Below are positions 42,218 through 50,024 of a stretch of 64,000 nucleotides of DNA, piece by piece. This stretch comes from Aquimarina sp. MAR_2010_214 (lineage in GTDB: Bacteria; Bacteroidota; Bacteroidia; Flavobacteriales; Flavobacteriaceae), in assembly GCF_002846555.1 (NCBI RefSeq), contig NZ_PJMS01000001.1, positions 3,162,001 through 3,226,000 on the forward strand. The letters run 5' to 3'. The translations under genes and the position numbers were made by a program. Numbering within the stretch: position 1 is the first letter of the stretch; each line of letters opens with the position of its first letter. The notes under the pieces are model-generated. The model was not told the origin of the DNA. It did not search any database and worked only from the letters and a program-made list of their open reading frames with translations.

Positions 42218-45200
42218 ATGGGAAGGACACGAGAACTAACATTACAGGTTGAAGCAGAAGGAAGAACTTTTGATTTTAGCGACCAGCAATTAAAAGTAAC
42301 AGGAATTGAAGAACCTAATATAAAATTACATTTCCTTAGATATGGGGTTTTAGAGAACGAACCCCAAAAAAGCCATATAAAAGCAAAAGTAAAAACAGAA
42401 AGCGGTCAGGATCGAAAAGATGAAAACGATAATCTGATCCTAGAAGAAGTTATTATTACAGATCCTAAACTCGAAAATTTCAATACCGTAAGAACAGGAA
42501 TCAATCAAGGATATGTCTACATTATTGATGAAAACAAATTAGACGAACCTATAGAATTTGAAGTTGATGAATATGGTAATTTTAAATCTATCTCGTGGGA
42601 AAAAGGAGGGGAAGGCTTTCCTGATGTTCGGATAACTGATGGGGGAAATAATACCAGCGGGTATTATGAAACTGAGCATGAATCTGTAGTTTGGGCTGCT
42701 TATTCTACTATACAATGGAGCAAGGAGTATTATGATAGCATGATAAGTGATGAGCAAAAGCGTAAAGAAAGAATGACCAAAATAAACGCAAACGGTTTTC
42801 CTCTAGATACGGTGCAAAGCACAACAGATTTTTACCCTTATAATGACATCACCGTTTATTTTCCTTCAGAAAAAGAAAATCAGCGTAAAGCGATACAGCA
42901 AAAGATAAATAACATACAACAACAAGAAGAAAAACGAGAAAAAGAAAGAAATGAGAATCCTGATCAAGAGCATATAGAGGTGATAACAGATATGTTCATC
43001 ACTTTAGGTGATCCTATTGGCTGTGCTCTGGATATGAATGAAGGAATTTCTGATAGAATACTCGATTTTAAGGCATTAGTAGATGCCATACAAACAGGCG
43101 AAACCAAAGAACAAGCCTATAATAGACTGTTACAAGGTAATCTAGAAGGACCAAAACCAGAGAAAGAATACCAATCATTACTATCTCTAGCGTTAACTTG
43201 TTACTTAATGATTTATAATGACAAGGATTCTATATTAGAACATGATGGAGGATCACCAGGGTGGAATTTATTTGACCGACATGGATTAGATCCACGTCCT
43301 AAAACCAAAACGTTTTATGGTAAACATACATCTCACACATTGCCTAACACAAGCACAATTGGATATGGGCTGGACTACCAAAAATTAGAAGGAATACTTG
43401 GTATTAAAGAACGAACAGCGCTAAGAGAAGATATAAAAAGTTTTAAAGAAGATTATGGGGCTTATTTACAAACCAAAGGCTTTAAAAAGGTTTTGGATGA
43501 TTATACCGATAATTTAACCGAGCGAACTATAGACGGTCGTGGATTGATGTTAGAACTCTTAGATCCTATTACCATTAATACATATGATTTTGACAGACAT
43601 ATGTTATTAAAAAAAGAATATAAGAAAACAGACGAATGGATCGATTGGGTATATCAACTAATTAATGAAGATTGTGAAGAAGAATTTTCTAATACCGAGG
43701 TAACAAGTAAAACTCCCGGGTACGAAAACCTTGATCCCTTATACGCTTTGCTTACACCGACCCTTAATCTAGAAAAAGTTGTTGATAAAAGTAGGAGTAT
43801 TAGCCATAAAATTGCCAAAGTATACAAGAAAAAACTAGGGCACCATGCCAAACAAGCTTTTGTGGTTAAAAAAGTGGGTCGAACCATGTTTCGAGAACTA
43901 GCAGATAAACAAGAATTTGTGGTATCGAAGTTAAATAATAACCTAACAGTATTTAACGAAACCATGTTTCATATCGAAGATGGTGAGATGCGAATGCGAT
44001 TACACGAACTGGGTGTAGAAATAGATGATGAGTATATAAAACAATCTAATCATGTACGGGTTAAAGGAAAACACAACTATGCTGGTAAAAAAGGAAACCT
44101 ACTAAAACGTAAACCAGGTTTTAAAAACACCAAAATGCAAACCGAAGTATTAAGGGCAATACATGGTAGTGAAGGTATTGAGATCATAGAAAGTGTAGAT
44201 GATGGGGGGGGTAAAAACAGAATTGGTATACGAGTTCGAAAAAAAGTAAATGCCAATCAAATAAAAGCAAATGCAAAAAATGTTAAAATAGCACAGCTAA
44301 TTAATGGGCGTGCTTTTAATGGGGTGTTTGCATTTCTGGAATTTATTAATCTGTCCGCCGCTTTTAATAACGTTTACAATGAGGGAACATGGAAGAGTAG
44401 AATTAATTTTGCGGGTGCCAGTGTAAAAATTACTGAAGCGGGGCTAAATTTACGGAAAGCACACCTGAATTTTAAAAATCCTAAAGACCCAAGAATTTTA
44501 AAAATTGGAAAGAATGCAACTCGCTTAAGTGTTATTGGAGGTGCTTTTACTGCCGGGATGTGTTTTTGGGAAAGTGTTGAAGCTATGGACAAAGGAGATA
44601 TAGATAGTGGGATTGCGCTTGCGGGTGCAGGTGCTGCATTTGCCTTGTCTACTGCAGCACCTTATATTTTTGCCTCAGCCTCGGTGGCAGGTCCTGTAGG
44701 ATGGATTGCCGCAGGTATCGGAGTAGGATTAATTATTATTGCAACGTTGTTAACTGATAGTGAGTTGGAAACCTTCTTTAAAAACTTTGTATTAAGCGAC
44801 ACGAAAGCCTTTCCAAAAAACGAAGGGGATACCCCTATGGTATATAGTCGCAAAGTTTTGGCTAATAAAGAAGATTTAGTAGACGATGATTATACAGAAA
44901 CATTAATGCATCCGGTGGATGCTGAGGCTAGTTTGTTTGATGCTATTGTCTGTAAACAAATTGCTTTTGCTCCTATAGATGCCGAAACACAAACCTTTAC
45001 TAGTCAGCGTGATTCCTTTGGGATAAGTACAAGTAGTTCTATATCTACCGCATCTCGTTTTACAGCAAGTATGGTGTTTAGTCAGTTTTTTAATCATCCA
45101 GATCAGTTAGAAGTATATGCATATTTTTATCCTAAAGGAGTAAAAAATGGAGAAGCAATTGATATGATTGTAAAAAAACCTGTTACAATAAATGATCCCA

Positions 45201-45475
45201 AAGGTCGCGAAGCGTTACAAGTAGAGTTTTCGATACCCGATATACATAAAAATAAAATTCGTTTACAATCAGAAGTGGTATTTGCAGGACGTTTACACGT
45301 AGATAAAAGTCAACATCTTCATTTCCCCTATCCGTTAGGTGGCGAAGAACGTTTTTTAGGAGCTAAAATACGTGTAAGAAGTCTAAGTGCCGGTTTATAT
45401 ATTAGTAGTTTAAAACAAAATGAAGCAGTAAACATCGCCCCTTTAAGCCACCTTAAAAACCCGGCGACATGGTAG
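42218..45475 (+). CDS. Very large VasX-like (BTH_I2691-type) membrane-active T6SS effector candidate
   Basis: A 1085-residue protein without a signal peptide. The N-terminal region has features of VasX-type effectors: HFLRYGVLENEPQ, then RTGINQGYVYIIDENKL and a VDEYGNFKSISWE strand. A long charged helical middle follows (coiled coil near residues 225-250, rich in Gln/Glu/Lys). Hydrophobic Gly/Ala-rich helices lie at about 770-850, including ALAGAGAAFALSTAAPYIF and GPVGWIAAGIGVGLIIIATL. A soluble C-terminal domain of about 200 residues closes it. This is the layout of colicin-like pore-forming T6SS toxins. The two downstream membrane proteins are the expected type of immunity. A G8 tract lies at codons 662-665. 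Confidence 0.68.
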   Translation: MGRTRELTLQVEAEGRTFDFSDQQLKVTGIEEPNIKLHFLRYGVLENEPQKSHIKAKVKTESGQDRKDENDNLILEEVIITDPKLENFNTVRTGINQGYVYIIDENKLDEPIEFEVDEYGNFKSISWEKGGEGFPDVRITDGGNNTSGYYETEHESVVWAAYSTIQWSKEYYDSMISDEQKRKERMTKINANGFPLDTVQSTTDFYPYNDITVYFPSEKENQRKAIQQKINNIQQQEEKREKERNENPDQEHIEVITDMFITLGDPIGCALDMNEGISDRILDFKALVDAIQTGETKEQAYNRLLQGNLEGPKPEKEYQSLLSLALTCYLMIYNDKDSILEHDGGSPGWNLFDRHGLDPRPKTKTFYGKHTSHTLPNTSTIGYGLDYQKLEGILGIKERTALREDIKSFKEDYGAYLQTKGFKKVLDDYTDNLTERTIDGRGLMLELLDPITINTYDFDRHMLLKKEYKKTDEWIDWVYQLINEDCEEEFSNTEVTSKTPGYENLDPLYALLTPTLNLEKVVDKSRSISHKIAKVYKKKLGHHAKQAFVVKKVGRTMFRELADKQEFVVSKLNNNLTVFNETMFHIEDGEMRMRLHELGVEIDDEYIKQSNHVRVKGKHNYAGKKGNLLKRKPGFKNTKMQTEVLRAIHGSEGIEIIESVDDGGGKNRIGIRVRKKVNANQIKANAKNVKIAQLINGRAFNGVFAFLEFINLSAAFNNVYNEGTWKSRINFAGASVKITEAGLNLRKAHLNFKNPKDPRILKIGKNATRLSVIGGAFTAGMCFWESVEAMDKGDIDSGIALAGAGAAFALSTAAPYIFASASVAGPVGWIAAGIGVGLIIIATLLTDSELETFFKNFVLSDTKAFPKNEGDTPMVYSRKVLANKEDLVDDDYTETLMHPVDAEASLFDAIVCKQIAFAPIDAETQTFTSQRDSFGISTSSSISTASRFTASMVFSQFFNHPDQLEVYAYFYPKGVKNGEAIDMIVKKPVTINDPKGREALQVEFSIPDIHKNKIRLQSEVVFAGRLHVDKSQHLHFPYPLGGEERFLGAKIRVRSLSAGLYISSLKQNEAVNIAPLSHLKNPATW
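44204..44211. repeat. G8 homopolymer inside the large effector
   Basis: Eight consecutive G, rare in this AT-rich DNA, encode part of DDGGG. A one-base change would truncate the protein before the hydrophobic region. Confidence 0.9.
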
Positions 45476-46218
45476 ATTTTGAACGAGAAATTACCCATAT
45501 GGGATATAAGTTCGAAAAACAGTTAAAAAAATACTACCACCGTGTAGAAAAAAAGATTTATAAACAACCTCACGGATTTGGTAAACTCAGTAAAAAAGAA
45601 GAAGAGAAATACAGATATACTACCGATCAATTTATTTTGTTCCACACCAAAGGTGACATAACTCCTTTATGGGGAGGAGGTATATCTTTGTTCTTGGTAG
45701 TTAGCAGCCTTTTTTCGGATGATACTTTTGAAGGATTTGGCTTATATTTATTTATTTTCTTTAGTTTCCTTACTGTTTTTTTTGCCATATATTATTTTAC
45801 TAAACCTAAAAAAGAACAGATACTAAATCGAAGGGATGGGTTAATTACTATGACAGGGTTTTATTGGCAAAAAAACATTACCATGCCTTTTAAAGATTGT
45901 TTATTTGCTTATACTACAGGAGGAGAAGATGGTACAGGAGCTTTTATGTTACAAGCCATTCGTCCTACCAAAAGTAAATTAAATTCTTACGATGATTTTA
46001 TGGTCTCTGGTGATTGCTATGACTCTATGTCCTTAATCTGTTGGTATATGGATAAAAACCGTCCATTACCACCTGGTGATGCCTTTGATGAGTTTCGCCA
46101 ACAAGATTATGAACGTCGTAAGGCAGAGGGGTTCCCACGCCCTTTATATCAAGGTATTGCTACACCAGAAGCAACAAAAGAACAGCAAAAAGAACGAATG
46201 GCTATTGGTGGCTGGTAA
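45469..46218 (+). CDS. Membrane immunity candidate 1
   Basis: A 249-residue protein with two transmembrane helices (about residues 66-82 and 88-106) and soluble domains on both ends. Its ATG overlaps the last seven bases of the large effector gene. Inner-membrane immunity proteins are usual for pore-forming toxins, so I infer protection against that effector. The last 59 residues (WYMDKNRPLPP, DEFRQQDYERRKAEGFPRP, KEQQKERMAIGGW) are nearly the same in the next gene. I recognise no named family. Confidence 0.65.
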   Translation: MVDFEREITHMGYKFEKQLKKYYHRVEKKIYKQPHGFGKLSKKEEEKYRYTTDQFILFHTKGDITPLWGGGISLFLVVSSLFSDDTFEGFGLYLFIFFSFLTVFFAIYYFTKPKKEQILNRRDGLITMTGFYWQKNITMPFKDCLFAYTTGGEDGTGAFMLQAIRPTKSKLNSYDDFMVSGDCYDSMSLICWYMDKNRPLPPGDAFDEFRQQDYERRKAEGFPRPLYQGIATPEATKEQQKERMAIGGW

Positions 46219-46227
46219 TAAGTAGAT

Positions 46228-46878
46228 ATGGAAGTATTTAAAATATCTCGTAGAAAAACAAGTTTATTGTTAAAAATAAGCTCTGCTAGCCATCAAAAGA
46301 TTACAAAAAAAATGCTTTCCGCAGATTTTCAATTAGGTGTGTTTTTTCTTGGTATGGGTTTGCTAATGGAGCTTGTAGTAGGAATGATAGAAGATGAGAT
46401 GATTTATTTTGGTTTTTTTTGTGCATTTATTTCATTAATATTTGTTGTAGTAGGTATCATTAAAATGAATAAGAAAGGAAGAACAATGTTTATTTTGGAT
46501 AGAATCGACGGTGAAATTATTTTTCCAATAAATATATATAACTCATTTATGAAAAGTTATGATATATCAAACGTACGAATAGACCGAATTAAAAATGAAG
46601 TTTATTATTTAAAAGAAGATGGCCAACATTATCTTATGTATGATTTTCTTGATAGAATTATTTCAAAAGAGAGTTTTATAAACGACTGGAATTTTATTTT
46701 TTGGTATATGGATAAAAACAGACCTTTACCACCTGATCGAATTTTTGATGAATATCGCCAACAGGATTACGAACGTCGTAAAGCAGAAGGGTTTCCTAGA
46801 CCTTTACAACCAGGAGTGGGCACTCGAGAGATAACCAAAGAACAACAAAAAGAACGAATGGCTATTGGCGGTTGGTAG
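46228..46878 (+). CDS. Membrane immunity candidate 2 (paralogue)
   Basis: A 216-residue protein with two transmembrane helices (about residues 35-52 and 57-75) and the same C-terminal 59-residue module as the preceding gene. The middle parts differ greatly, so the pair arose by duplication followed by divergence or by module exchange. It could protect against variants of the effector found in related strains. It starts nine bases after the first copy. Confidence 0.62.
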   Translation: MEVFKISRRKTSLLLKISSASHQKITKKMLSADFQLGVFFLGMGLLMELVVGMIEDEMIYFGFFCAFISLIFVVVGIIKMNKKGRTMFILDRIDGEIIFPINIYNSFMKSYDISNVRIDRIKNEVYYLKEDGQHYLMYDFLDRIISKESFINDWNFIFWYMDKNRPLPPDRIFDEYRQQDYERRKAEGFPRPLQPGVGTREITKEQQKERMAIGGW

Positions 46879-46894
46879 ATGTTAAATGACTTTT

Positions 46895-46914
46895 TCTATT
46901 GAAATAGATTTTTT
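46895..46914 (+). terminator. Weak terminator at the end of the effector operon
   Basis: A short hairpin (TCTAT/ATAGA with loop TGAA) followed by T6. The stem is only five to six pairs, so its strength is doubtful, but it is placed between the two convergent genes. Confidence 0.4.
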
Positions 46915-46947
46915 CAATGGGTTAAAAAACTAAGTGCAAATCTAATA

Positions 46948-47823
46948 TCACTGATTCAATAATGTTATGGGAATTGTATATGCACTTAATATAGGTTGAC
47001 TATTCTCATCCAGTGCAGGAGCAATTATCTTAATATTATTAATAATTAATTTTAGATCATAAGACAATGTTATATCTTGAGATTTTACATCAATATTTTT
47101 GATAATTCCATCAATGTCAATGACAAAATTCAAAAAAACCTTAATTCTTTGATGGTCAACTAATGATTTATACTTTTTTAACTCAAGTTTATCTACAATA
47201 CTTTTTTGAATACTATTATTCATACAGCTTCTTAAGTAACTACTATCTTTTCTTTCCTGACAATCTTCTAAAACGGGATATTCTGAAATGATGATATTTT
47301 TAAGATATCCATCATCAACTTTAACTTGTTTAAAAATAGAATCAACCTTTTGTTTAACAACAACATTTTGTTGTGTATTCTCTGCTATAAGTGAAAAATC
47401 GACTTTTTCATTTTGAGTCTTCAGTACTTGAAACTTTATCCCTTGGATAAGTTCAAATGTTATCTTTTCCTCAAAATCAACAGGCATAATGGTTAATAAC
47501 TGTTTCTTTTCTAAAGAAATTAAATTTTCTTCTTTTATTATACGCCAAATAGAATTCTCGAAATCTTTGATATTTCTTTTAATTTCTTGATTTTCGCCAT
47601 CATAAATAAACGAAAAATGGCCATCTCCTTTAAAATGTAAGATAGTTTTAGCTAACTCCTCAAATATTTTTTTTTCTCTTTTATCAGTGAATGTATTGTC
47701 AGAAACTATAACCTCTTCAACTTTCCATTTCCCTGCCATGAAATTATTATCGATTTTTTGACAAAAAATGATGTGAGAATTAATGAAAACTATTAATAAA
47801 CAACCAATAAACTTAGAAAACAT
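46948..47823 (-). CDS. Secreted protein with TonB C-terminal-like domain
   Basis: A 291-residue exported protein (signal MFSKFIGCLLIVFINSHIIF then Cys). The first half looks like a lipocalin-like beta domain (GKWKVEEVIVSDN, ILHFKGDGHFSFIYDGENQ). The second half from about residue 190 resembles the TonB C-terminal domain (YPVLEDCQERKDSSY, then FVIDIDGIIKNIDVKSQDI and AYTIPITLLNQ). There is no transmembrane anchor of the normal TonB type, so it is not a standard energy transducer. It is convergent to the effector operon and may be a neighbour rather than a T6SS part. Confidence 0.55.
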   Translation of the reverse strand: MFSKFIGCLLIVFINSHIIFCQKIDNNFMAGKWKVEEVIVSDNTFTDKREKKIFEELAKTILHFKGDGHFSFIYDGENQEIKRNIKDFENSIWRIIKEENLISLEKKQLLTIMPVDFEEKITFELIQGIKFQVLKTQNEKVDFSLIAENTQQNVVVKQKVDSIFKQVKVDDGYLKNIIISEYPVLEDCQERKDSSYLRSCMNNSIQKSIVDKLELKKYKSLVDHQRIKVFLNFVIDIDGIIKNIDVKSQDITLSYDLKLIINNIKIIAPALDENSQPILSAYTIPITLLNQ

Positions 47824-47904
47824 TCTATAGATAATTTAATTAGGTTTAATGCATAAATCTTAATTTTGAAAAGATAAGAAATTACAACATAAAATACAGA
47901 AATT

Positions 47905-48035
47905 ATGAAAAAAATAGAATTCCCTAATCAATTTAACAGTCAAGCAAAAACAACTCGTGAATTGCATTGAATTTTTATGATGAAATGAAAACTTGTTACA
48001 CTTACGGCTCCAGAGAGATAAACTATAGAAATTAA
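47905..48035 (+). pseudogene. Possible frame-broken gene remnant
   Basis: ATG at 47905 gives MKKIEFPNQFNSQAKTTREL and stops at 47968-47970. An overlapping frame then continues with ALNFYDEMKTCYTYGSREI to a TAA at 48033-48035. The amino-acid content is protein-like in both parts and the frames meet near 47964, as after a single indel. The leader is A-rich like those of real genes here. Too short to identify. Confidence 0.3.
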
Positions 48036-48079
48036 AAAAGTTTGGTTAGTTAAGGAAATAACTATAAAAACTCAATAAA

Positions 48080-48127
48080 AATAAAAAGCGAAGAGGTTGC
48101 CATATGGCAACCTCTTCGCTTTTTATT
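48080..48127. terminator. Perfect palindromic terminator after tssC
   Basis: A 48-bp sequence that is fully self-complementary about its centre at CCATATGG, with a core of GCGAAGAGG and CCTCTTCGC and flanking A5/T5. It ends the leftward tssH-B-C operon and may act from both sides. Confidence 0.93.
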
Positions 48128-48147
48128 GAAAATATTTTGATGCAATT

Positions 48148-49503
48148 TTATTGTTGTTCATATTCAGAATTCCATTCTGACCCATCATCACCTTTTTGTC
48201 CATCCATTTTTATCATAAAATTCTTGGCAGGAAAATATGGTTTCATGTGTATGTCCAGATGTATTTGATCCTTTTGTAAAGGATCCTGCTCAAAACGTTT
48301 GATAGAAAAGTCTTCTATAAGCTTATCCGGTCCGGTAATCCCATCAAGAAATTTTACAATTTGACTCATAAGTTCTTTACGTGTTCGGGCATTAAAGTTC
48401 TCAAAAGCTCTTCTGTTTAGGAAATCCATTAATACTTTGGTAACATAATCAAATACACGAACAACAGAATAGGTTTGTAACCCAAGATTATCTCCATTAA
48501 ATAAAGTTTTGGCAGAAAAAGCCATTACTTTACCGTATTCATTTACCATAGGTACCAGACCTAATTTTTCTAGTTGAGCAATTTCACCTTTTTTAAGATC
48601 AAAACGCACACCATCTACCTCATTCATTCCACCAAACTTTTTACCGGCGGTAACCTGAGACATTAGTGTTTTGTATATTTTACCTCCTAGAGCACTAGAT
48701 GGTGGTACAAATAAATCTTCATCTTCACCTACTTCATCGTGTTTGCCTCTACCAACAAGCCAATTACATGCCATGATAATATTAGAACGATATTTGTCTC
48801 CTCCTGTAAGGTTAGCAGCTTCAAACAATTCCATAACATCATCAGGTTCATCAAGATGTTCAAAATCAGTAACCATCATTACTTTGTTTTCATGGGCAAT
48901 TTTTGCCCATTTCTCTATAACTTTATTAGAACCTAAGTACCCAGGAACAATTAAAAGTCCATAATTATCCCTTAGATCTAAACGATCATAGCCTTGAACC
49001 AATTCTTCTTGTACAGCATCAATAAATCTTGTGTTATCAAGATCTTTAAGTTGTTCTAGTTCCGCATTCAGGATATTTATATTTTTTACTTTTTGAGATT
49101 CTGTATTTTTAAAGAATAAAGCTACAGATCTATAGGATTGTTCAAGCTCTCTGGTTTGTTCTAAAGCAGTGCCTAGGTTTTTTTTAAGGGACTCTGCTGC
49201 TGCCTCAGATTTTTTTTCTGATTCTCCAACCATTTCTGATAAATCATCAGAAGATGAGAGTATTTCATTCCATATTTCGAGTGTCTTCTCTAATTTTTGC
49301 CTTTCTAGTTTTTTTGAAGATTCTGTAAGAAATATTTTCTTTCTTGCTTTACGATCAGGATTCATGTTTTGCACATCATCAATACATGCTTCCAACAGGT
49401 CAAACCCACCGTATTTTACAAGCTTTTCTTCGTTTATTTTAAGCTCCTGAGCTGGATTCTCTATTTTAACATTTTTATCTGCTTTCTTTCCTAATAATGC
49501 CAT
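48148..49503 (-). CDS. tssC: T6SS contractile sheath large subunit TssC
   Basis: A 451-residue sheath protein of the Bacteroidota TssC type. Seen are RRAFENFNARTRKELMSQIV and DLRDNYGLLIVPGYLG, with the C-terminal LIEDFSIKRFEQDPLQKDQI that closes the sheath fold. TssB and TssC polymerise into the contractile sheath around the tube. It is 12 bases after tssB and ends before the palindromic terminator. Confidence 0.92.
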   Translation of the reverse strand: MALLGKKADKNVKIENPAQELKINEEKLVKYGGFDLLEACIDDVQNMNPDRKARKKIFLTESSKKLERQKLEKTLEIWNEILSSSDDLSEMVGESEKKSEAAAESLKKNLGTALEQTRELEQSYRSVALFFKNTESQKVKNINILNAELEQLKDLDNTRFIDAVQEELVQGYDRLDLRDNYGLLIVPGYLGSNKVIEKWAKIAHENKVMMVTDFEHLDEPDDVMELFEAANLTGGDKYRSNIIMACNWLVGRGKHDEVGEDEDLFVPPSSALGGKIYKTLMSQVTAGKKFGGMNEVDGVRFDLKKGEIAQLEKLGLVPMVNEYGKVMAFSAKTLFNGDNLGLQTYSVVRVFDYVTKVLMDFLNRRAFENFNARTRKELMSQIVKFLDGITGPDKLIEDFSIKRFEQDPLQKDQIHLDIHMKPYFPAKNFMIKMDGQKGDDGSEWNSEYEQQ

Positions 49504-49515
49504 GTATACTTTTTT

Positions 49516-49962
49516 TTAGCCTTGTTGTAGTTCTGCGATTAATGATTGAATAGATTTTAAAAGAGCTTCTTTAGCTTCAGGATCAGCCAATGCACTTTTT
49601 AAGATTTTATTGGATTTCAATTGCTTGATTATTTTAAGATATTGATCTTTTTCTGTATCTAAATCATTTAAATATTTACTTTGATCAATAATTCCTTTTT
49701 TACCAAAATTTCCTAAATGGCTAAATTTCAGTGTTTCTTTTGTCTCTATTCCTTCAGCATCTTCGAATTCGACTGCTATTTCAGGTTTGTAATTTTCAAA
49801 AACATCATCAATCGATTTTAGCCCAGTTACTATCTGAGGTTTTAAAGATTGATCTTGTGTTAATTTTTGAATGAGCAATGTTTTATTCTGCCCAATTTCG
49901 AGAATCGCTTCATTTGCGTCAGTTTTTACTTCTGTTCCTCCTAATCCGTATGTATTGTCCAT
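49516..49962 (-). CDS. tssB: T6SS contractile sheath small subunit TssB
   Basis: A 148-residue TssB. The N-terminal part (YGLGGTEVKTDANEAILEIG) is followed by the sheath motif KPEIAVEFEDAEGIETKETLKFSHL and a C-terminal helix with LADPEAKEALLKSIQSLI. It forms heterodimers with TssC. The operon order on this strand is tssH, tssB, tssC, with 62 bases separating tssB from tssH. Confidence 0.92.
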   Translation of the reverse strand: MDNTYGLGGTEVKTDANEAILEIGQNKTLLIQKLTQDQSLKPQIVTGLKSIDDVFENYKPEIAVEFEDAEGIETKETLKFSHLGNFGKKGIIDQSKYLNDLDTEKDQYLKIIKQLKSNKILKSALADPEAKEALLKSIQSLIAELQQG

Positions 49963-50024
49963 GTAAATACGTATTTATGTTTGATAAATTATAAATATAC
50001 TAAATTTTGTCACAGGTTATAGAA

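Larger units (their letters stand above)
47824..48147. other. Gene-free stretch with coding remnant and palindromic terminator
   Basis: These 324 bases hold a short broken reading frame (47905-48035) and the terminator of the tssH-tssB-tssC operon (48080-48127). No RNA gene or promoter was recognised. Confidence 0.6.
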
